Origin: an uncultured Butyricicoccus sp.
GTDB lineage: Bacteria; Bacillota; Clostridia; Oscillospirales; Butyricicoccaceae
Direction of reading: 5' to 3'
NCBI GenBank assembly: GCA_900547195.1
Contig: URFQ01000033.1
Coordinates: 1-25,790 of the forward strand
DNA length: 25,790 nt
In this document: positions 1 to 7,368 of the stretch, one piece after another
Layout of the letters: each line of letters starts with the position of its first letter
Position numbering within the stretch: the stretch's first letter is position 1
Position numbers and translations under genes: made by a program
The notes under the pieces: model-generated
What the model was told of the DNA's origin: nothing
The model's input: only the letters and a program-made list of their open reading frames with translations
Databases searched by the model: none

Positions 1-428
1 GTCACAAGCGTCAGCATTTCATAGAACATATAGAGCGTCAGCATGTTGCCCGCAAGCGCAATGCCCGCAGTCACGCCGAAGGTCATCGTGTAAAAGGCCA
101 GAAAGCCGTTCTGCCGGTCGGCGTGGCGCATGTACTCAAAGGCATAGAGCGCCGCAAGCGGCCACAGGGTCGCAATCAGCGCCGCAAAAACAGAACCCAT
201 GCCGTCGAGTTTGAGGGTCAGGTTAAGGTCTCCCGTGAAGTGCAGCAGCAAAAGGCCGTCTTCCGGGCGGCGCAGGACGAGCGCCCACAGCAGCACGCTC
301 GTCAGGAGCGTGACCGCCATCGTATAGCCCTCGCGCAGCGGGCGGTTTTCGCGGAACACCGGGGAGAACAGCAGCGCGCCCCCGAGAATGGCTGTGAGGA
401 CGGGAAGGATCAAAAGCGTTTCATGCAT
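1..428 (-). CDS. Proton-conducting antiporter-like subunit (NuoL/MnhD family), partial at left edge
   Basis: The first 142 residues of a membrane protein that runs off the left edge. They contain several hydrophobic segments and end in LYMFYEMLTLVT, which holds the conserved transmembrane glutamate of the NuoL/NuoM/NuoN/MrpD proton-pumping family. The ATG at 428 is preceded by AGGAGGGG with a 6-nt spacer. The gene follows the previous antiporter-like gene by 15 bases in the same direction, so it is a third antiporter-like subunit of this operon. The family's full length is about 450-600 residues, so most of the protein lies outside. Which paralogue it is (NuoM-, NuoN- or MnhD-like) cannot be settled from this fragment. 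Confidence 0.88.
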   Translation of the reverse strand, partial: MHETLLILPVLTAILGGALLFSPVFRENRPLREGYTMAVTLLTSVLLWALVLRRPEDGLLLLHFTGDLNLTLKLDGMGSVFAALIATLWPLAALYAFEYMRHADRQNGFLAFYTMTFGVTAGIALAGNMLTLYMFYEMLTLV

Positions 429-443
429 GTCGTTCCCCTCCTC

Positions 444-1907
444 TCAGAACAGCCCGCCCACAAGGGCGGTGAGATATGCCGTCAGCGGCGGCGTGAAAAT
501 ACCGAGCACAAGCGTCAGGAGCGCGAGTACGGCAACCGTGCCGGCCATTGGCGCAGGCGCTTCGCGGCAGGCAAGCCCGCTCTCATAGCCCTCGCCCGGG
601 AAAAAACCGCGGCTGACAGGCGGGAACAAGTACCCTGCGGTCAGCAGGGCGCTGACGAGCAGCACCGCCGGGCCCAGCCAGCCGTATACGCCCACCCCGG
701 CATCCAGCGCGCCGGTAGCGAGCAGCCACTTGCTGTAAAACCCGCTCGCGGGCGGGATGCCGACGAGCGCAAGCGCGCAAAGCGCAAAACCCGCAAGCGT
801 CACGGGCATGTGTTTTCCCACGCCGCGCAGGCCGTCTACCCGCGTGCGGCCGGTCTGATAGATGAACGCGCCCGCTTCGAGGAACAGCCCGCACTTGGCG
901 ACCGCATGGAACAAAACATGGCACAGCGCCCCGGTCAAACCAAGGGGATGCATCAGCCCGACGCCGAACAGCACATAGGACACCTGGCTGACCGTCGAAT
1001 ACGCCAGCCGCTTTTTGAGCGCCGGCTCCAGATACGCCATCATGGAGCCCATCAGGACGGTCACGAGCGCCAGCCCCAGATACACGGCCTGCACCCACGT
1101 GCCGCGCAGGAAATCCGGCCCCACAATGTAGAAAATCACGCGGATCAGGCCCAAAACGCCCGCCTTGGTGATAATGCCCGACAGGACGGCGGACGCCGGC
1201 GCGGGCGCGACCGGGTGCGCGGCAGGCAACCAGCCATGCAGCGGGAACATGCCCGCCTTTGCTGAAAAGCCCAGCATCAGCGCCGCAAGCGCCGCAAGCA
1301 GCCGCTCCCGCTCGCCGGGCAGCAGCACCGCCTGATGCAGCACGCCGCCGGGCGTGAATGTCAAATCGGTGCAGGCGTCGAACAGGAAAAAGATGCCGAG
1401 CAGCGCCAAAAATGCGCCTGCGACCGAATAAAACAGGTATTTCAGGCCCGCCATGACCGCTTCGTGCGTTTTGGAGTGGACGACGAGCAGGAAGGAGGCC
1501 AGCGTGACCAGCTCATAGAAGATATAGAATGTGATCAGGCTGCCCGCATAATCGAGCGCCAGCAGCACGGCGAGCACGAGCAGATATATTACGAAAAAGC
1601 GGCGTTCCCCGCCCTCGTGCTCCATATACCGCAGGGCGAACACACCCGCAGCCAGCCAGATGCATGCGGTCAGCACGGAAAACAGCCCCGATAGCCCGTC
1701 CACCTGAAAATAGAGCGGCATATGGGGCGCAATCTCCCACAGCAGCAGAGGCGCGGCCGGAGCCGCCGCCTGCCGGATGGCCAGCGCCGCAGTGCCAAGA
1801 AGCGCCGTGAGCACCACCGCGCTGCGCGCCGTCCGGCTTCCACCGAGCGGCCGCACAAGCAGCAAAAGGCCCGCCGCGAGGGGCAGCAAAACCGGCAATA
1901 AAATCAT
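444..1907 (-). CDS. Proton-conducting antiporter-like subunit (NuoL/MnhD family), second copy
   Basis: A 487-residue polytopic membrane protein of the proton_antipo_M family. Visible signatures are the TM5-type glutamate in FYELVTLASFLLV, the lysine/histidine region SAKAGMFPLHGWLPAAHPVAPAPASAVLSG spread over two helices, a further lysine in ITKAGVLGLI, and LFHAVAKCGLF near TM12. These charged residues form the ion path in complex I and Mrp subunits. ATG 1907 was chosen over an upstream in-frame start at 1982 because AAGGAGGGGG precedes it and the protein then begins directly with a membrane helix; the longer version would overlap the upstream gene. It lies 13 bases after the MnhD gene. The role is H+ or Na+ translocation in the membrane arm; the ion cannot be read from the sequence. 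Confidence 0.93.
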   Translation of the reverse strand: MILLPVLLPLAAGLLLLVRPLGGSRTARSAVVLTALLGTAALAIRQAAAPAAPLLLWEIAPHMPLYFQVDGLSGLFSVLTACIWLAAGVFALRYMEHEGGERRFFVIYLLVLAVLLALDYAGSLITFYIFYELVTLASFLLVVHSKTHEAVMAGLKYLFYSVAGAFLALLGIFFLFDACTDLTFTPGGVLHQAVLLPGERERLLAALAALMLGFSAKAGMFPLHGWLPAAHPVAPAPASAVLSGIITKAGVLGLIRVIFYIVGPDFLRGTWVQAVYLGLALVTVLMGSMMAYLEPALKKRLAYSTVSQVSYVLFGVGLMHPLGLTGALCHVLFHAVAKCGLFLEAGAFIYQTGRTRVDGLRGVGKHMPVTLAGFALCALALVGIPPASGFYSKWLLATGALDAGVGVYGWLGPAVLLVSALLTAGYLFPPVSRGFFPGEGYESGLACREAPAPMAGTVAVLALLTLVLGIFTPPLTAYLTALVGGLF

Positions 1908-1920
1908 GGTCTCCCCCTCC

Positions 1921-3411
1921 TTATCCAAAAATCCCAAGGCCGGCGGCCAGCGTATCGACAAGCGGCTGGGACAACGTGCCAAGCGCCACCGTCAGCACAA
2001 GAAACAGCGTCAGCGCAACGCCGTAGCCCGGATTATCGCGGAACGCGCGGTGCTGGGGCTGCGCCTTCACGGGCGTGTAAATCGTCACCACGGTGCGCAG
2101 GAAATAAACCGTGTTCAAAAGCGTACTGACGGCCAGCACGACCAGCGCGGGCAGCATCTTGCCCGGGTCGCCGACCGCGGCGCGCGAGAACAGCAGCTTG
2201 GAGATAAACCCCGCAAACAGCGGCAGGCCGACCATGGACAGCGCGCCCGCCGAAAACCCAATTCCCGCAACCGGGTTGCGGAAGCCCGCGCCGCGCAGGT
2301 CATGGAACCGCTTGGAGCCGCCCGACACGTCGGACAGGCCGGTAGCCGAAGTAAACAGCAGCGCCTTGGCAATCGCATGGCTGAGCACATGAAACAGCGA
2401 CGCAATCACGCCCGCCCGCGTGCCGAGTCCCAGCCCCATGTAGATATACCCGATCTGCGCGACAGACGAGAACGCGGTCATGCGCCGGATATCGTTTTCC
2501 CGGATGGCGGACAGCGAGCCCATAATCATGCCCGCAAGGCCAAAGGCAAACAGGATGTTGGAAATCTTGCCGTGCATGATGACAGATTCCCCGAACACCC
2601 GGTAATAGATCTTGATCAGCAGGATAATATAGCCCTTGGATACCAGGCCGGATAAAATCGCGCTTGACGCCGCGGTCGAATAGCCATACACCTCGGGCAT
2701 CCACGAATGGAACGGGTACAGGCCGGATTTGATCGCAAGGCCCACCGTAATCAGCGCGACCGTCACCGTCAGCGGCTCGCCGTATTCCCCGGCCATCCGC
2801 AGGCAGGTAACCGCGTTCCGCGCGGGCTCCATTAGCAGATGGCCGGTGAGGCCGTACAGCATGGACAGGCCGATCAGGAACAGGCCGGAACCGAGCAGGC
2901 TCATGACCATATACCGCGCCGCGGCCACGTAGGTACGGCCAATCTGGCGCACCATAATCAGGCCGCAGGCCGAAATCGTGTTGATTTCCACGAATACATA
3001 GGCGGTGAACAGGTCGTTCGTATAAATGAGCGCGAGCAGGGACGCGAGCATCAGGTCGCACATGATAAAGTACAGGCTCATGCGGCTGGGTTCCACCTCT
3101 GCGTCCAGATGCTGTCCCCCGCCCACGAGCGACAGCAACATTACCAGGCTGAAAAACAGCGCCAGCACGCCCTCGAGCGGCCCGCCCCGCAGCTCATTGC
3201 CCCAGGGCGCGGGAAATTTGCCCATGGTGAATGTGAACGTATTGCCGTCCGCGAGCGTATACGCGAGCACGCAGCCGGACAGCACAATCACAATACCGAG
3301 CAGCGTCATGGTCACGCGGCGCGCCCATTTGCCGGGCAGCACCGACGAGACAATCCCGCTCACCATGGACAGTACAATGGAGAAAAACGGAAAATTACAC
3401 ACGGGCGCCAC
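1921..3411 (-). CDS. mnhD: MnhD/MrpD-type antiporter subunit
   Basis: A 496-residue polytopic membrane protein starting at GTG 3411, with AAGGAG inside the end of mnhC nine bases upstream. No bases separate it from the mnhC stop. Family marks are VFVEINTISACGLIM (TM5 glutamate), AIKSGLYPFHSWMPEVY (lysine plus histidine), SGLVSKGYIILL and HVLSHAIAKALLF (TM12 lysine). The protein is a proton_antipo_M family member of normal length. Its position after an MnhC/NuoK-like gene matches mrpC-mrpD and mbhG-mbhH order, which is why this copy rather than the two downstream ones is called MnhD. It is expected to carry one ion channel of the complex in the cytoplasmic membrane. Confidence 0.93.
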   Translation of the reverse strand: MAPVCNFPFFSIVLSMVSGIVSSVLPGKWARRVTMTLLGIVIVLSGCVLAYTLADGNTFTFTMGKFPAPWGNELRGGPLEGVLALFFSLVMLLSLVGGGQHLDAEVEPSRMSLYFIMCDLMLASLLALIYTNDLFTAYVFVEINTISACGLIMVRQIGRTYVAAARYMVMSLLGSGLFLIGLSMLYGLTGHLLMEPARNAVTCLRMAGEYGEPLTVTVALITVGLAIKSGLYPFHSWMPEVYGYSTAASSAILSGLVSKGYIILLIKIYYRVFGESVIMHGKISNILFAFGLAGMIMGSLSAIRENDIRRMTAFSSVAQIGYIYMGLGLGTRAGVIASLFHVLSHAIAKALLFTSATGLSDVSGGSKRFHDLRGAGFRNPVAGIGFSAGALSMVGLPLFAGFISKLLFSRAAVGDPGKMLPALVVLAVSTLLNTVYFLRTVVTIYTPVKAQPQHRAFRDNPGYGVALTLFLVLTVALGTLSQPLVDTLAAGLGIFG

Positions 3412-3786
3412 TTACATCCACTCCTTTTTCACCTTCATCAGGATTTCATCCAAATCGAGCGAATGATAGCGCCGGTACAGGCACACGGTCAGGCCGAGCA
3501 TGATCGCCGTCACGCTCACCGAGACCACGATGCCGGTCAGCACCAGGCCTGACGGCACCGGGTTAATATACGCCTCCGCGTCCGCCACGCCGTCCACGAG
3601 GATGGGCGGCAGTCGGCCTTCGATATAGCCTTTGGCCGCGAGGAACAGATACACCGCCGTGTCCATAATGTTGAGGCCGATAATTTTCTTGATGAGGTTC
3701 TGGTGCAGCAGCAGCATGGTAAAGCCGATGCCGAACAGCACGACCGCTGCGGCTTCGATGTGGTTGACTGCCAGATTGTGAAGCAT
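3412..3786 (-). CDS. mnhC: MnhC/NuoK-like subunit
   Basis: A 124-residue protein with three predicted membrane helices, the size and layout of the MnhC/NuoK family. The last helix segment SGLVLTGIVVSVSVTAIMLGLTV includes the typical LxLTGIVV(I)xxA pattern of MnhC and is followed by a basic tail. The ATG at 3786 follows AGGGGGG with a 7-nt spacer. It sits 46 bases after the MnhB-type gene and directly abuts mnhD. In Mrp antiporters this subunit packs against MnhD. The distance between the family's NuoK and MnhC branches is small, so the name rests partly on context. Confidence 0.92.
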   Translation of the reverse strand: MLHNLAVNHIEAAAVVLFGIGFTMLLLHQNLIKKIIGLNIMDTAVYLFLAAKGYIEGRLPPILVDGVADAEAYINPVPSGLVLTGIVVSVSVTAIMLGLTVCLYRRYHSLDLDEILMKVKKEWM

Positions 3787-3832
3787 GGTGGTTCCCCCCT
3801 ATAAAGCGTAACAGTGCCGCTGCCCGCCGGAT

Positions 3833-4774
3833 TTACAGCTCGCCCCGCCGGAACAACGCGAAGAACGAGTACATGGTACACGCAACCTCCAGCCCGACAA
3901 AGATGTTGATCGGCAAAATCATGCCGCTGGAAAACAGGTTTCCCGGCGTGCCAAGCGGGATCACGTTCGGCAGGCCGTTGCCGCCCGTGAAGAAATAATA
4001 GCTCATCGTGACGCCGTACAGCACCAGCGAGCCGACCTTGATCGTCTTATACACCTGCTCGTTGAAAAAGCGGCGGGTGCGAGTCAGCCCGAGCGCATTG
4101 CAATACAAAATGAGCCCCGCGCCGATCATCGCGCCGCCCGAAAAGCCGCCGCCCGGCGACAGATGGCCGTTTAAGATGATGTACGCGCCGAACAGCATCA
4201 CAAGCGGCCCCAAAAGCAGGGTGATCCGGTATAAGACCGGGTCGTCCTTCGGTTCAAAGCGCTCTTCCAGCCGGGCGTCCTGCGCATCGGCCTTGCCTTC
4301 CAGCAGGATCATCACGCAGCAGGCGGCGATAAACAGCACGCAGGTCTCGCCGAAGGTATCGAACGCACGATAGCACAGGATCATGCCCGTGACGGCGTTG
4401 ACCGCGCCGGTCTCCTCCATCCCCTTTTCCAGATAGCGTTCCATAACTTCGTTGTGCGCCGGATTGTCCGCCGCGCCGAAAGGCGGCAGGTTGGCAACCG
4501 TAACCAGCAGCACGGCAATCATAGCGACGCACAAAAACAGAGAGGCGATTTTATACAGCGTGCGAAAAGCGCGCATTTCCCGGTTGTGCGCCCAGTCATC
4601 CACGATGCGCTGCACGCGCGCATGGTCCACCCCGTCGCTGATATCGCATGCGGGCGCTTCGCCATGCCCGCCCGGGCGCAGCTCCAGCTTGCCCGCAAAC
4701 GGATCGTATTCCCCATGCAGCCAGCGCTCAAACCGGTCCGCCCGGCTGCCGGCGTAATCACTTCTTCGTTTCAT
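3833..4774 (-). CDS. mnhB: MbhE-MnhB fusion subunit with hydrophilic N-terminus
   Basis: A 313-residue protein with three parts. Residues 1 to about 70 are hydrophilic and charged. Residues from about 75 to 165 contain two helices separated by a segment with EETGAVNAVTGMILCYRAFDTFGE, strongly like MbhE/the C-terminal part of MrpA. From about 180 onward lies an MnhB domain with LFGAYIILNGHLSPGGGFSGGAMIGAG, the family's glycine-rich signature. In Thermococcales Mbh these are separate genes, mbhE and mbhF. The ATG at 4774 is preceded by GGGGAGGG and overlaps the end of the MbhD-like gene by 17 bases; a longer in-frame start at 4825 lies deep in that gene and is less likely. The N-terminal hydrophilic part has no match that I recognise. 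Confidence 0.9.
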   Translation of the reverse strand: MKRRSDYAGSRADRFERWLHGEYDPFAGKLELRPGGHGEAPACDISDGVDHARVQRIVDDWAHNREMRAFRTLYKIASLFLCVAMIAVLLVTVANLPPFGAADNPAHNEVMERYLEKGMEETGAVNAVTGMILCYRAFDTFGETCVLFIAACCVMILLEGKADAQDARLEERFEPKDDPVLYRITLLLGPLVMLFGAYIILNGHLSPGGGFSGGAMIGAGLILYCNALGLTRTRRFFNEQVYKTIKVGSLVLYGVTMSYYFFTGGNGLPNVIPLGTPGNLFSSGMILPINIFVGLEVACTMYSFFALFRRGEL

Positions 4775-5063
4775 GCCCGCCCTCCCCGATTGCCTGCTCT
4801 TCCTCGATTGCCTGTTCCATCGCATGGATTTTTTTGAGCGTCACAAAAAACAAAAGGCTGGTGACGCCCGCGCCGACGGCCGCTTCGGTGATCGCAAGGT
4901 CCGGCGACTCGAGCAGCACCCAGAGGATCGACATGACCAGGCTGTAGGACATGAAAATAATGATCGACGTGAGCAGGTTTTTGGTAAACCCGACCGCAAT
5001 CGCGCACAAAATCAGAAAAACAAGCAATAAAACCTGAAAAAACTCAATCACGGCGGATTTCAC
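4758..5063 (-). CDS. MbhD-like (DUF4040) subunit
   Basis: A 101-residue protein with three predicted helices and the signature ESPDLAITEAAVGAGVTSLLF, characteristic of MbhD/DUF4040 proteins and of the matching region of MrpA. The C-terminal 25 residues are charged. It overlaps the end of mnhG by 20 bases and the start of the MnhB fusion by 17, so the genes are probably translationally coupled. In Mrp and Mbh complexes this piece lies at the interface thought to carry Na+. The assignment is by motif and by gene order; I see no separate evidence for the ion. Confidence 0.92.
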   Translation of the reverse strand: MKSAVIEFFQVLLLVFLILCAIAVGFTKNLLTSIIIFMSYSLVMSILWVLLESPDLAITEAAVGAGVTSLLFFVTLKKIHAMEQAIEEEQAIGEGGHETKK

Positions 5064-5367
5064 ACTCCTCTTCCAGACGCTCGTGTGTGTCCACCTCCAG
5101 CTTGGAGACCAAATGCGAGCTCACCGGGCTGGCAAGCCAAAAAAAGACAATAATCATCAGCAGCTTGGCCGAGGTCAGCGTTAGGCCGTTTTTGAGAATC
5201 AGCCCGAGCAGGATAAACAAAATGCCGAGCGTATCGCCCATCGCGGCCGCGTGCATGCGGTTGAGGACAAAATGGAAACGGAATACGCCGATGGTGGCCA
5301 CAATCAGGATGATCACGCCCGCCACCAGACACAGCGCGGCTGCGGCCAGCCTCAATCCTTCGAGCAT
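5044..5367 (-). CDS. mnhG: MnhG/MrpG subunit
   Basis: A 107-residue protein with three predicted helices and the family pattern GVFRFHFVLNRMHAAAMGDTLG followed by LTSAKLLMIIVFFWLASPVSSH, diagnostic of MnhG/PhaG (usual length about 100-120). ATG 5367 is preceded by AAGGAGGGG with an 8-nt spacer. It overlaps the end of mnhF by 16 bases. It is the third gene of the operon, the same place as mbhC in archaeal Mbh clusters. Confidence 0.95.
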   Translation of the reverse strand: MLEGLRLAAAALCLVAGVIILIVATIGVFRFHFVLNRMHAAAMGDTLGILFILLGLILKNGLTLTSAKLLMIIVFFWLASPVSSHLVSKLEVDTHERLEEECEIRRD

Positions 5368-5684
5368 GGCTTTTTCCCCTCCTTCTTCTGGCGTTTGCGT
5401 TCCCGGTACACACCCGTGTATACTTTGGTCAGCACCACAATTGCAAGGAAGCTGATCATCGCATAAATCAGGCATACGTCGAGCAGATAGCTCTCCCCGA
5501 GCGTGTCCGACAGGATGGCGATCGTGCCGATGGTCATCGTACCGATCATATTGACCGCCACAATGCGGTCGGTGACGCAGGGCCCGCGCACCGCGCGGAT
5601 CAGGCAGAAGAGGATCAGCACTGCGACGGCCAGCATACAAACGACCGAAAAATCATGGTATAGGTTCTGTGCAAATGTGTTCAT
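5352..5684 (-). CDS. mnhF: MnhF/MrpF subunit
   Basis: A 110-residue, three-helix protein with VRGPCVTDRIVAVNMIGTMTIGTIAIL, the core motif of the MnhF family (GPxxxDRIxAxN), and a lysine/arginine-rich tail. The ATG at 5684 overlaps the mnhE stop as ATGA, so the two are probably coupled. An open frame continues upstream of this ATG but lies inside mnhE. It is a small structural subunit of the Mrp/Mbh membrane arm. Confidence 0.95.
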   Translation of the reverse strand: MNTFAQNLYHDFSVVCMLAVAVLILFCLIRAVRGPCVTDRIVAVNMIGTMTIGTIAILSDTLGESYLLDVCLIYAMISFLAIVVLTKVYTGVYRERKRQKKEGKKPCSKD

Positions 5685-6145
5685 TCCCGTCCCTCCATCC
5701 GGCGCAGCAGGGTGACAAAGACCGAATCCCCGATGCCTTCTGCAAGCGTCTTGTCCAGGCAATGCACGGTATAGCGGTCTCCCGAGAGGGAAACCGTGAT
5801 GGTGCCGGGTGTAAGCGTAATGGAGTTTGCCAGCAGCACGCGCGCCCAGTCGGTCTGAAGCGGGATATGCAGCGTCACAAGGCACGGCTCCACCTGATAT
5901 TTTGCGGTGAGGATCATGCGCATCACATCCAGATTGGCCTTAACAATCTCGAACACCAGCACGGCAATATAGTGCAGCATCCAAAATGCGCGGCGGTAAA
6001 GCTTCCGCTCCCGCCGGACACTATGCCCCAGGAACTTGCAGCAGAAGCCGAACAGCACCGCGGACAGCAGCAGGCCGCTCAGGACGGTCTCGGCCGTAAG
6101 GCGTCCATTGAGCACAATCCATACGGCAAGGAAAATCAAATACAC
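5681..6145 (-). CDS. mnhE: MnhE/MrpE subunit
   Basis: The first gene of the operon. From GTG 6145 it encodes 154 residues: a hydrophobic N-terminus VYLIFLAVWIVLNG, further hydrophobic segments, IVKANLDVMRMIL, and the soluble C-terminal part NSITLTPGTITVSL, the signature of MnhE (LANSITLTPGT). GTG 6145 is chosen because AGGGGGG lies 6 bases upstream and the protein then begins with the family's usual first helix. A TTG at 6175 would add ten residues including the Shine-Dalgarno region and is less likely. The stop codon overlaps the start of mnhF. Confidence 0.92.
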   Translation of the reverse strand: MYLIFLAVWIVLNGRLTAETVLSGLLLSAVLFGFCCKFLGHSVRRERKLYRRAFWMLHYIAVLVFEIVKANLDVMRMILTAKYQVEPCLVTLHIPLQTDWARVLLANSITLTPGTITVSLSGDRYTVHCLDKTLAEGIGDSVFVTLLRRMEGRE

Positions 6146-6189
6146 ACGCAGCCCCCCTATTTCAAAATCAGACAACGAACCTATTCATT

Positions 6190-6218
6190 ATTTTACTCTT
6201 TTTTGGCGGTTTGCACAA
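6190..6218 (-). promoter_or_regulatory. Candidate promoter of the Mrp/Mbh-type operon
   Basis: Read on the minus strand, TTGTGC (6213-6218) and TAAAAT (6190-6195) are 17 bases apart and about 45 bases upstream of the mnhE start. The -10 fits well and the -35 only partly. Further upstream, positions 6219-6445 hold AT-rich sequence and one perfect hairpin, CGCCGG-A6-CCGGCG at 6386-6403, without a U-tract. I see no gene in that stretch. Confidence 0.5.
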
Positions 6219-6449
6219 GTCTTTGTTTTGTTTCCGTTCACTTTCTCCGAATTCTCCGGATTTATTTGAGCAGAATCCCTATTTTGTCCATCTCAATACA
6301 GCAATATGCACAATTTTATTTGACAAAAATAATCCGCCTTACGCAAAGCGTGTTTGCCAATGCGTTGCACATCCTGCCGAAATTTCGCCGGAAAAAACCG
6401 GCGTTCTCTTGTGAGGGTGCCGAAAAACAAATTTCCATGCCGAAAACCA

Positions 6450-6478
6450 TTGACAAATCCCGCCCGGGCGCTTATGAT
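6450..6478 (+). promoter_or_regulatory. Sigma-A type promoter of pflA-pflB
   Basis: A perfect TTGACA at 6450-6455 and TATGAT at 6473-6478 are separated by exactly 17 bases. Transcription should start near 6485, leaving about 155 bases of leader that contain a riboswitch and two terminators. Confidence 0.85.
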
Positions 6479-6496
6479 GGAGCCAATGAAACGAGC

Positions 6497-6565
6497 CATA
6501 TGACTGACGGAACGTGGAGTATACCACATGGAGTATGGCTTTGTAATGCCGACCGTCTGGGCAAC
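6497..6565 (+). ncRNA. ZTP/ZMP riboswitch (pfl motif)
   Basis: The leader contains the conserved elements of the ZTP aptamer in order: TGACTGACGG, the hairpin GTGG-AGTATA-CCAC with TGGAGTA after it, a variable hairpin GGC...GCC at 6537-6550, and the invariant 3' block CCGTCTGGGCA at 6553-6563. This family, first described as the pfl motif, senses ZTP/ZMP, which build up when 10-formyl-tetrahydrofolate is short. It controls purine and one-carbon genes, including pyruvate formate-lyase. The 3' block also forms the 5' strand of the terminator at 6548-6590, so ligand binding should block termination and switch pfl on. The match is by eye; a covariance-model search would settle it. Confidence 0.87.
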
Positions 6566-6590
6566 TGCTTTGTGTCCAGTCGGCTTTTTG
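6548..6590 (+). terminator. Riboswitch expression-platform terminator
   Basis: GCCGAC (6548-6553) can pair with GTCGGC (6579-6584), and TGG (6558-6560) with CCA (6576-6578). TTTTT follows at 6585-6589. The 5' strand is shared with the conserved 3' block of the ZTP aptamer, so the aptamer fold and this hairpin exclude each other. Confidence 0.72.
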
Positions 6591-6591
6591 T

Positions 6592-6618
6592 CCTCTGGAT
6601 GCATCCAGAGGTTTTTTT
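6592..6618 (+). terminator. Second intrinsic terminator in the pfl leader
   Basis: CCTCTGGATG and CATCCAGAGG form a perfect 20-base palindrome at 6592-6611, followed by seven T residues. It lies 24 bases before the pflA start. It shares no obvious strand with the aptamer, so it may act as a second attenuator or be opened by another factor. Confidence 0.85.
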
Positions 6619-6641
6619 GTACTTAGAAAGGGGCGTTCGCC

Positions 6642-7361
6642 ATGGTATCCGGGTTTGTGCATTCCTTCGAATCCATGGGTCTGGTCGATGGGCCGGGCAT
6701 CCGCTCGGTGGTCTTTTTGCAGGGCTGCCGCCTGCGCTGTCGCTACTGCCACAATCCGGACACCTGGAGCCGCCAGGGCGGCGAGGAAACCACGCCCGAG
6801 GCGCTGGTCAAAAAGCTTTGCCGCTTTAAGCCCTACTTTGCCCGCTCGGGCGGCGGGGTGACGTTTTCGGGCGGCGAGCCGCTCATGCAGCCGGAATTTC
6901 TGGCCGAAACGCTGCGGCTGTGCCGCAAAGCCGGCATCCACACCTGCATCGACACCGCGGGCGCGGGGCTGGGCGGGTATGCGGACATCCTCCGGCACAC
7001 CGATCTGGTGCTGTACGACGTCAAGCATTGGGACCCTGAAGCCTACCGGTCGCTGACCGGCCTGCCGATGGACGGCACGCTGGCTTTCGTCGAAGCCGTG
7101 CGCGCGAGCGGCACGCCGATGTGGGTGCGGCACGTGGTCGTGCCCGGGCTGACCGACAGCCGCGCGCATCTCGCAAAGCTGCGAGACTACGCTCACACGC
7201 TGCCGAACGTCGAGCGCGTGGAGCTGCTGCCCTATCATCTGCTCGGCAAAAACAAATTTGCCGTGCTGGGCGTCCCGTATACGCTCGAAGGCGTGCCCGC
7301 AATGGACAAAGCCCTTTGCAAGCAGTTACAAACCGAATTTTTCCGTGATTTTGGAGGTTGA
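6642..7361 (+). CDS. pflA: Pyruvate formate-lyase activating enzyme
   Basis: A 239-residue radical SAM enzyme that makes the glycyl radical on PFL in the cytoplasm. C29-x3-C33-x2-C36 (GCRLRCRYCHNPDTW) is the 4Fe-4S/SAM motif, and VTFSGGEPLMQPEFL is the GGE motif. DTAGAG and YDVKHWDPEAYRSLTG are typical of PflA. Length and order are normal for the family. ATG 6642 has AAAGGGGCG upstream. It precedes pflB by 7 bases, in the less common order pflA-pflB; in E. coli pflB comes first. Both genes share the riboswitch-controlled leader. Confidence 0.96.
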   Translation: MVSGFVHSFESMGLVDGPGIRSVVFLQGCRLRCRYCHNPDTWSRQGGEETTPEALVKKLCRFKPYFARSGGGVTFSGGEPLMQPEFLAETLRLCRKAGIHTCIDTAGAGLGGYADILRHTDLVLYDVKHWDPEAYRSLTGLPMDGTLAFVEAVRASGTPMWVRHVVVPGLTDSRAHLAKLRDYAHTLPNVERVELLPYHLLGKNKFAVLGVPYTLEGVPAMDKALCKQLQTEFFRDFGG

Positions 7362-7368
7362 TGCAGTT

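Noticed and set aside
123..1265. Plus-strand open frame of 380 codons across the antiporter genes
   Set aside because: Composition is Arg/Gln/His-rich without motif, and it is antisense to two membrane-protein genes.
6300..6450. Rex-type redox operator upstream of pflA
   Set aside because: No TTGTTAA-N4-TTAACAA-like site was found here or before the hydrogenase operon.
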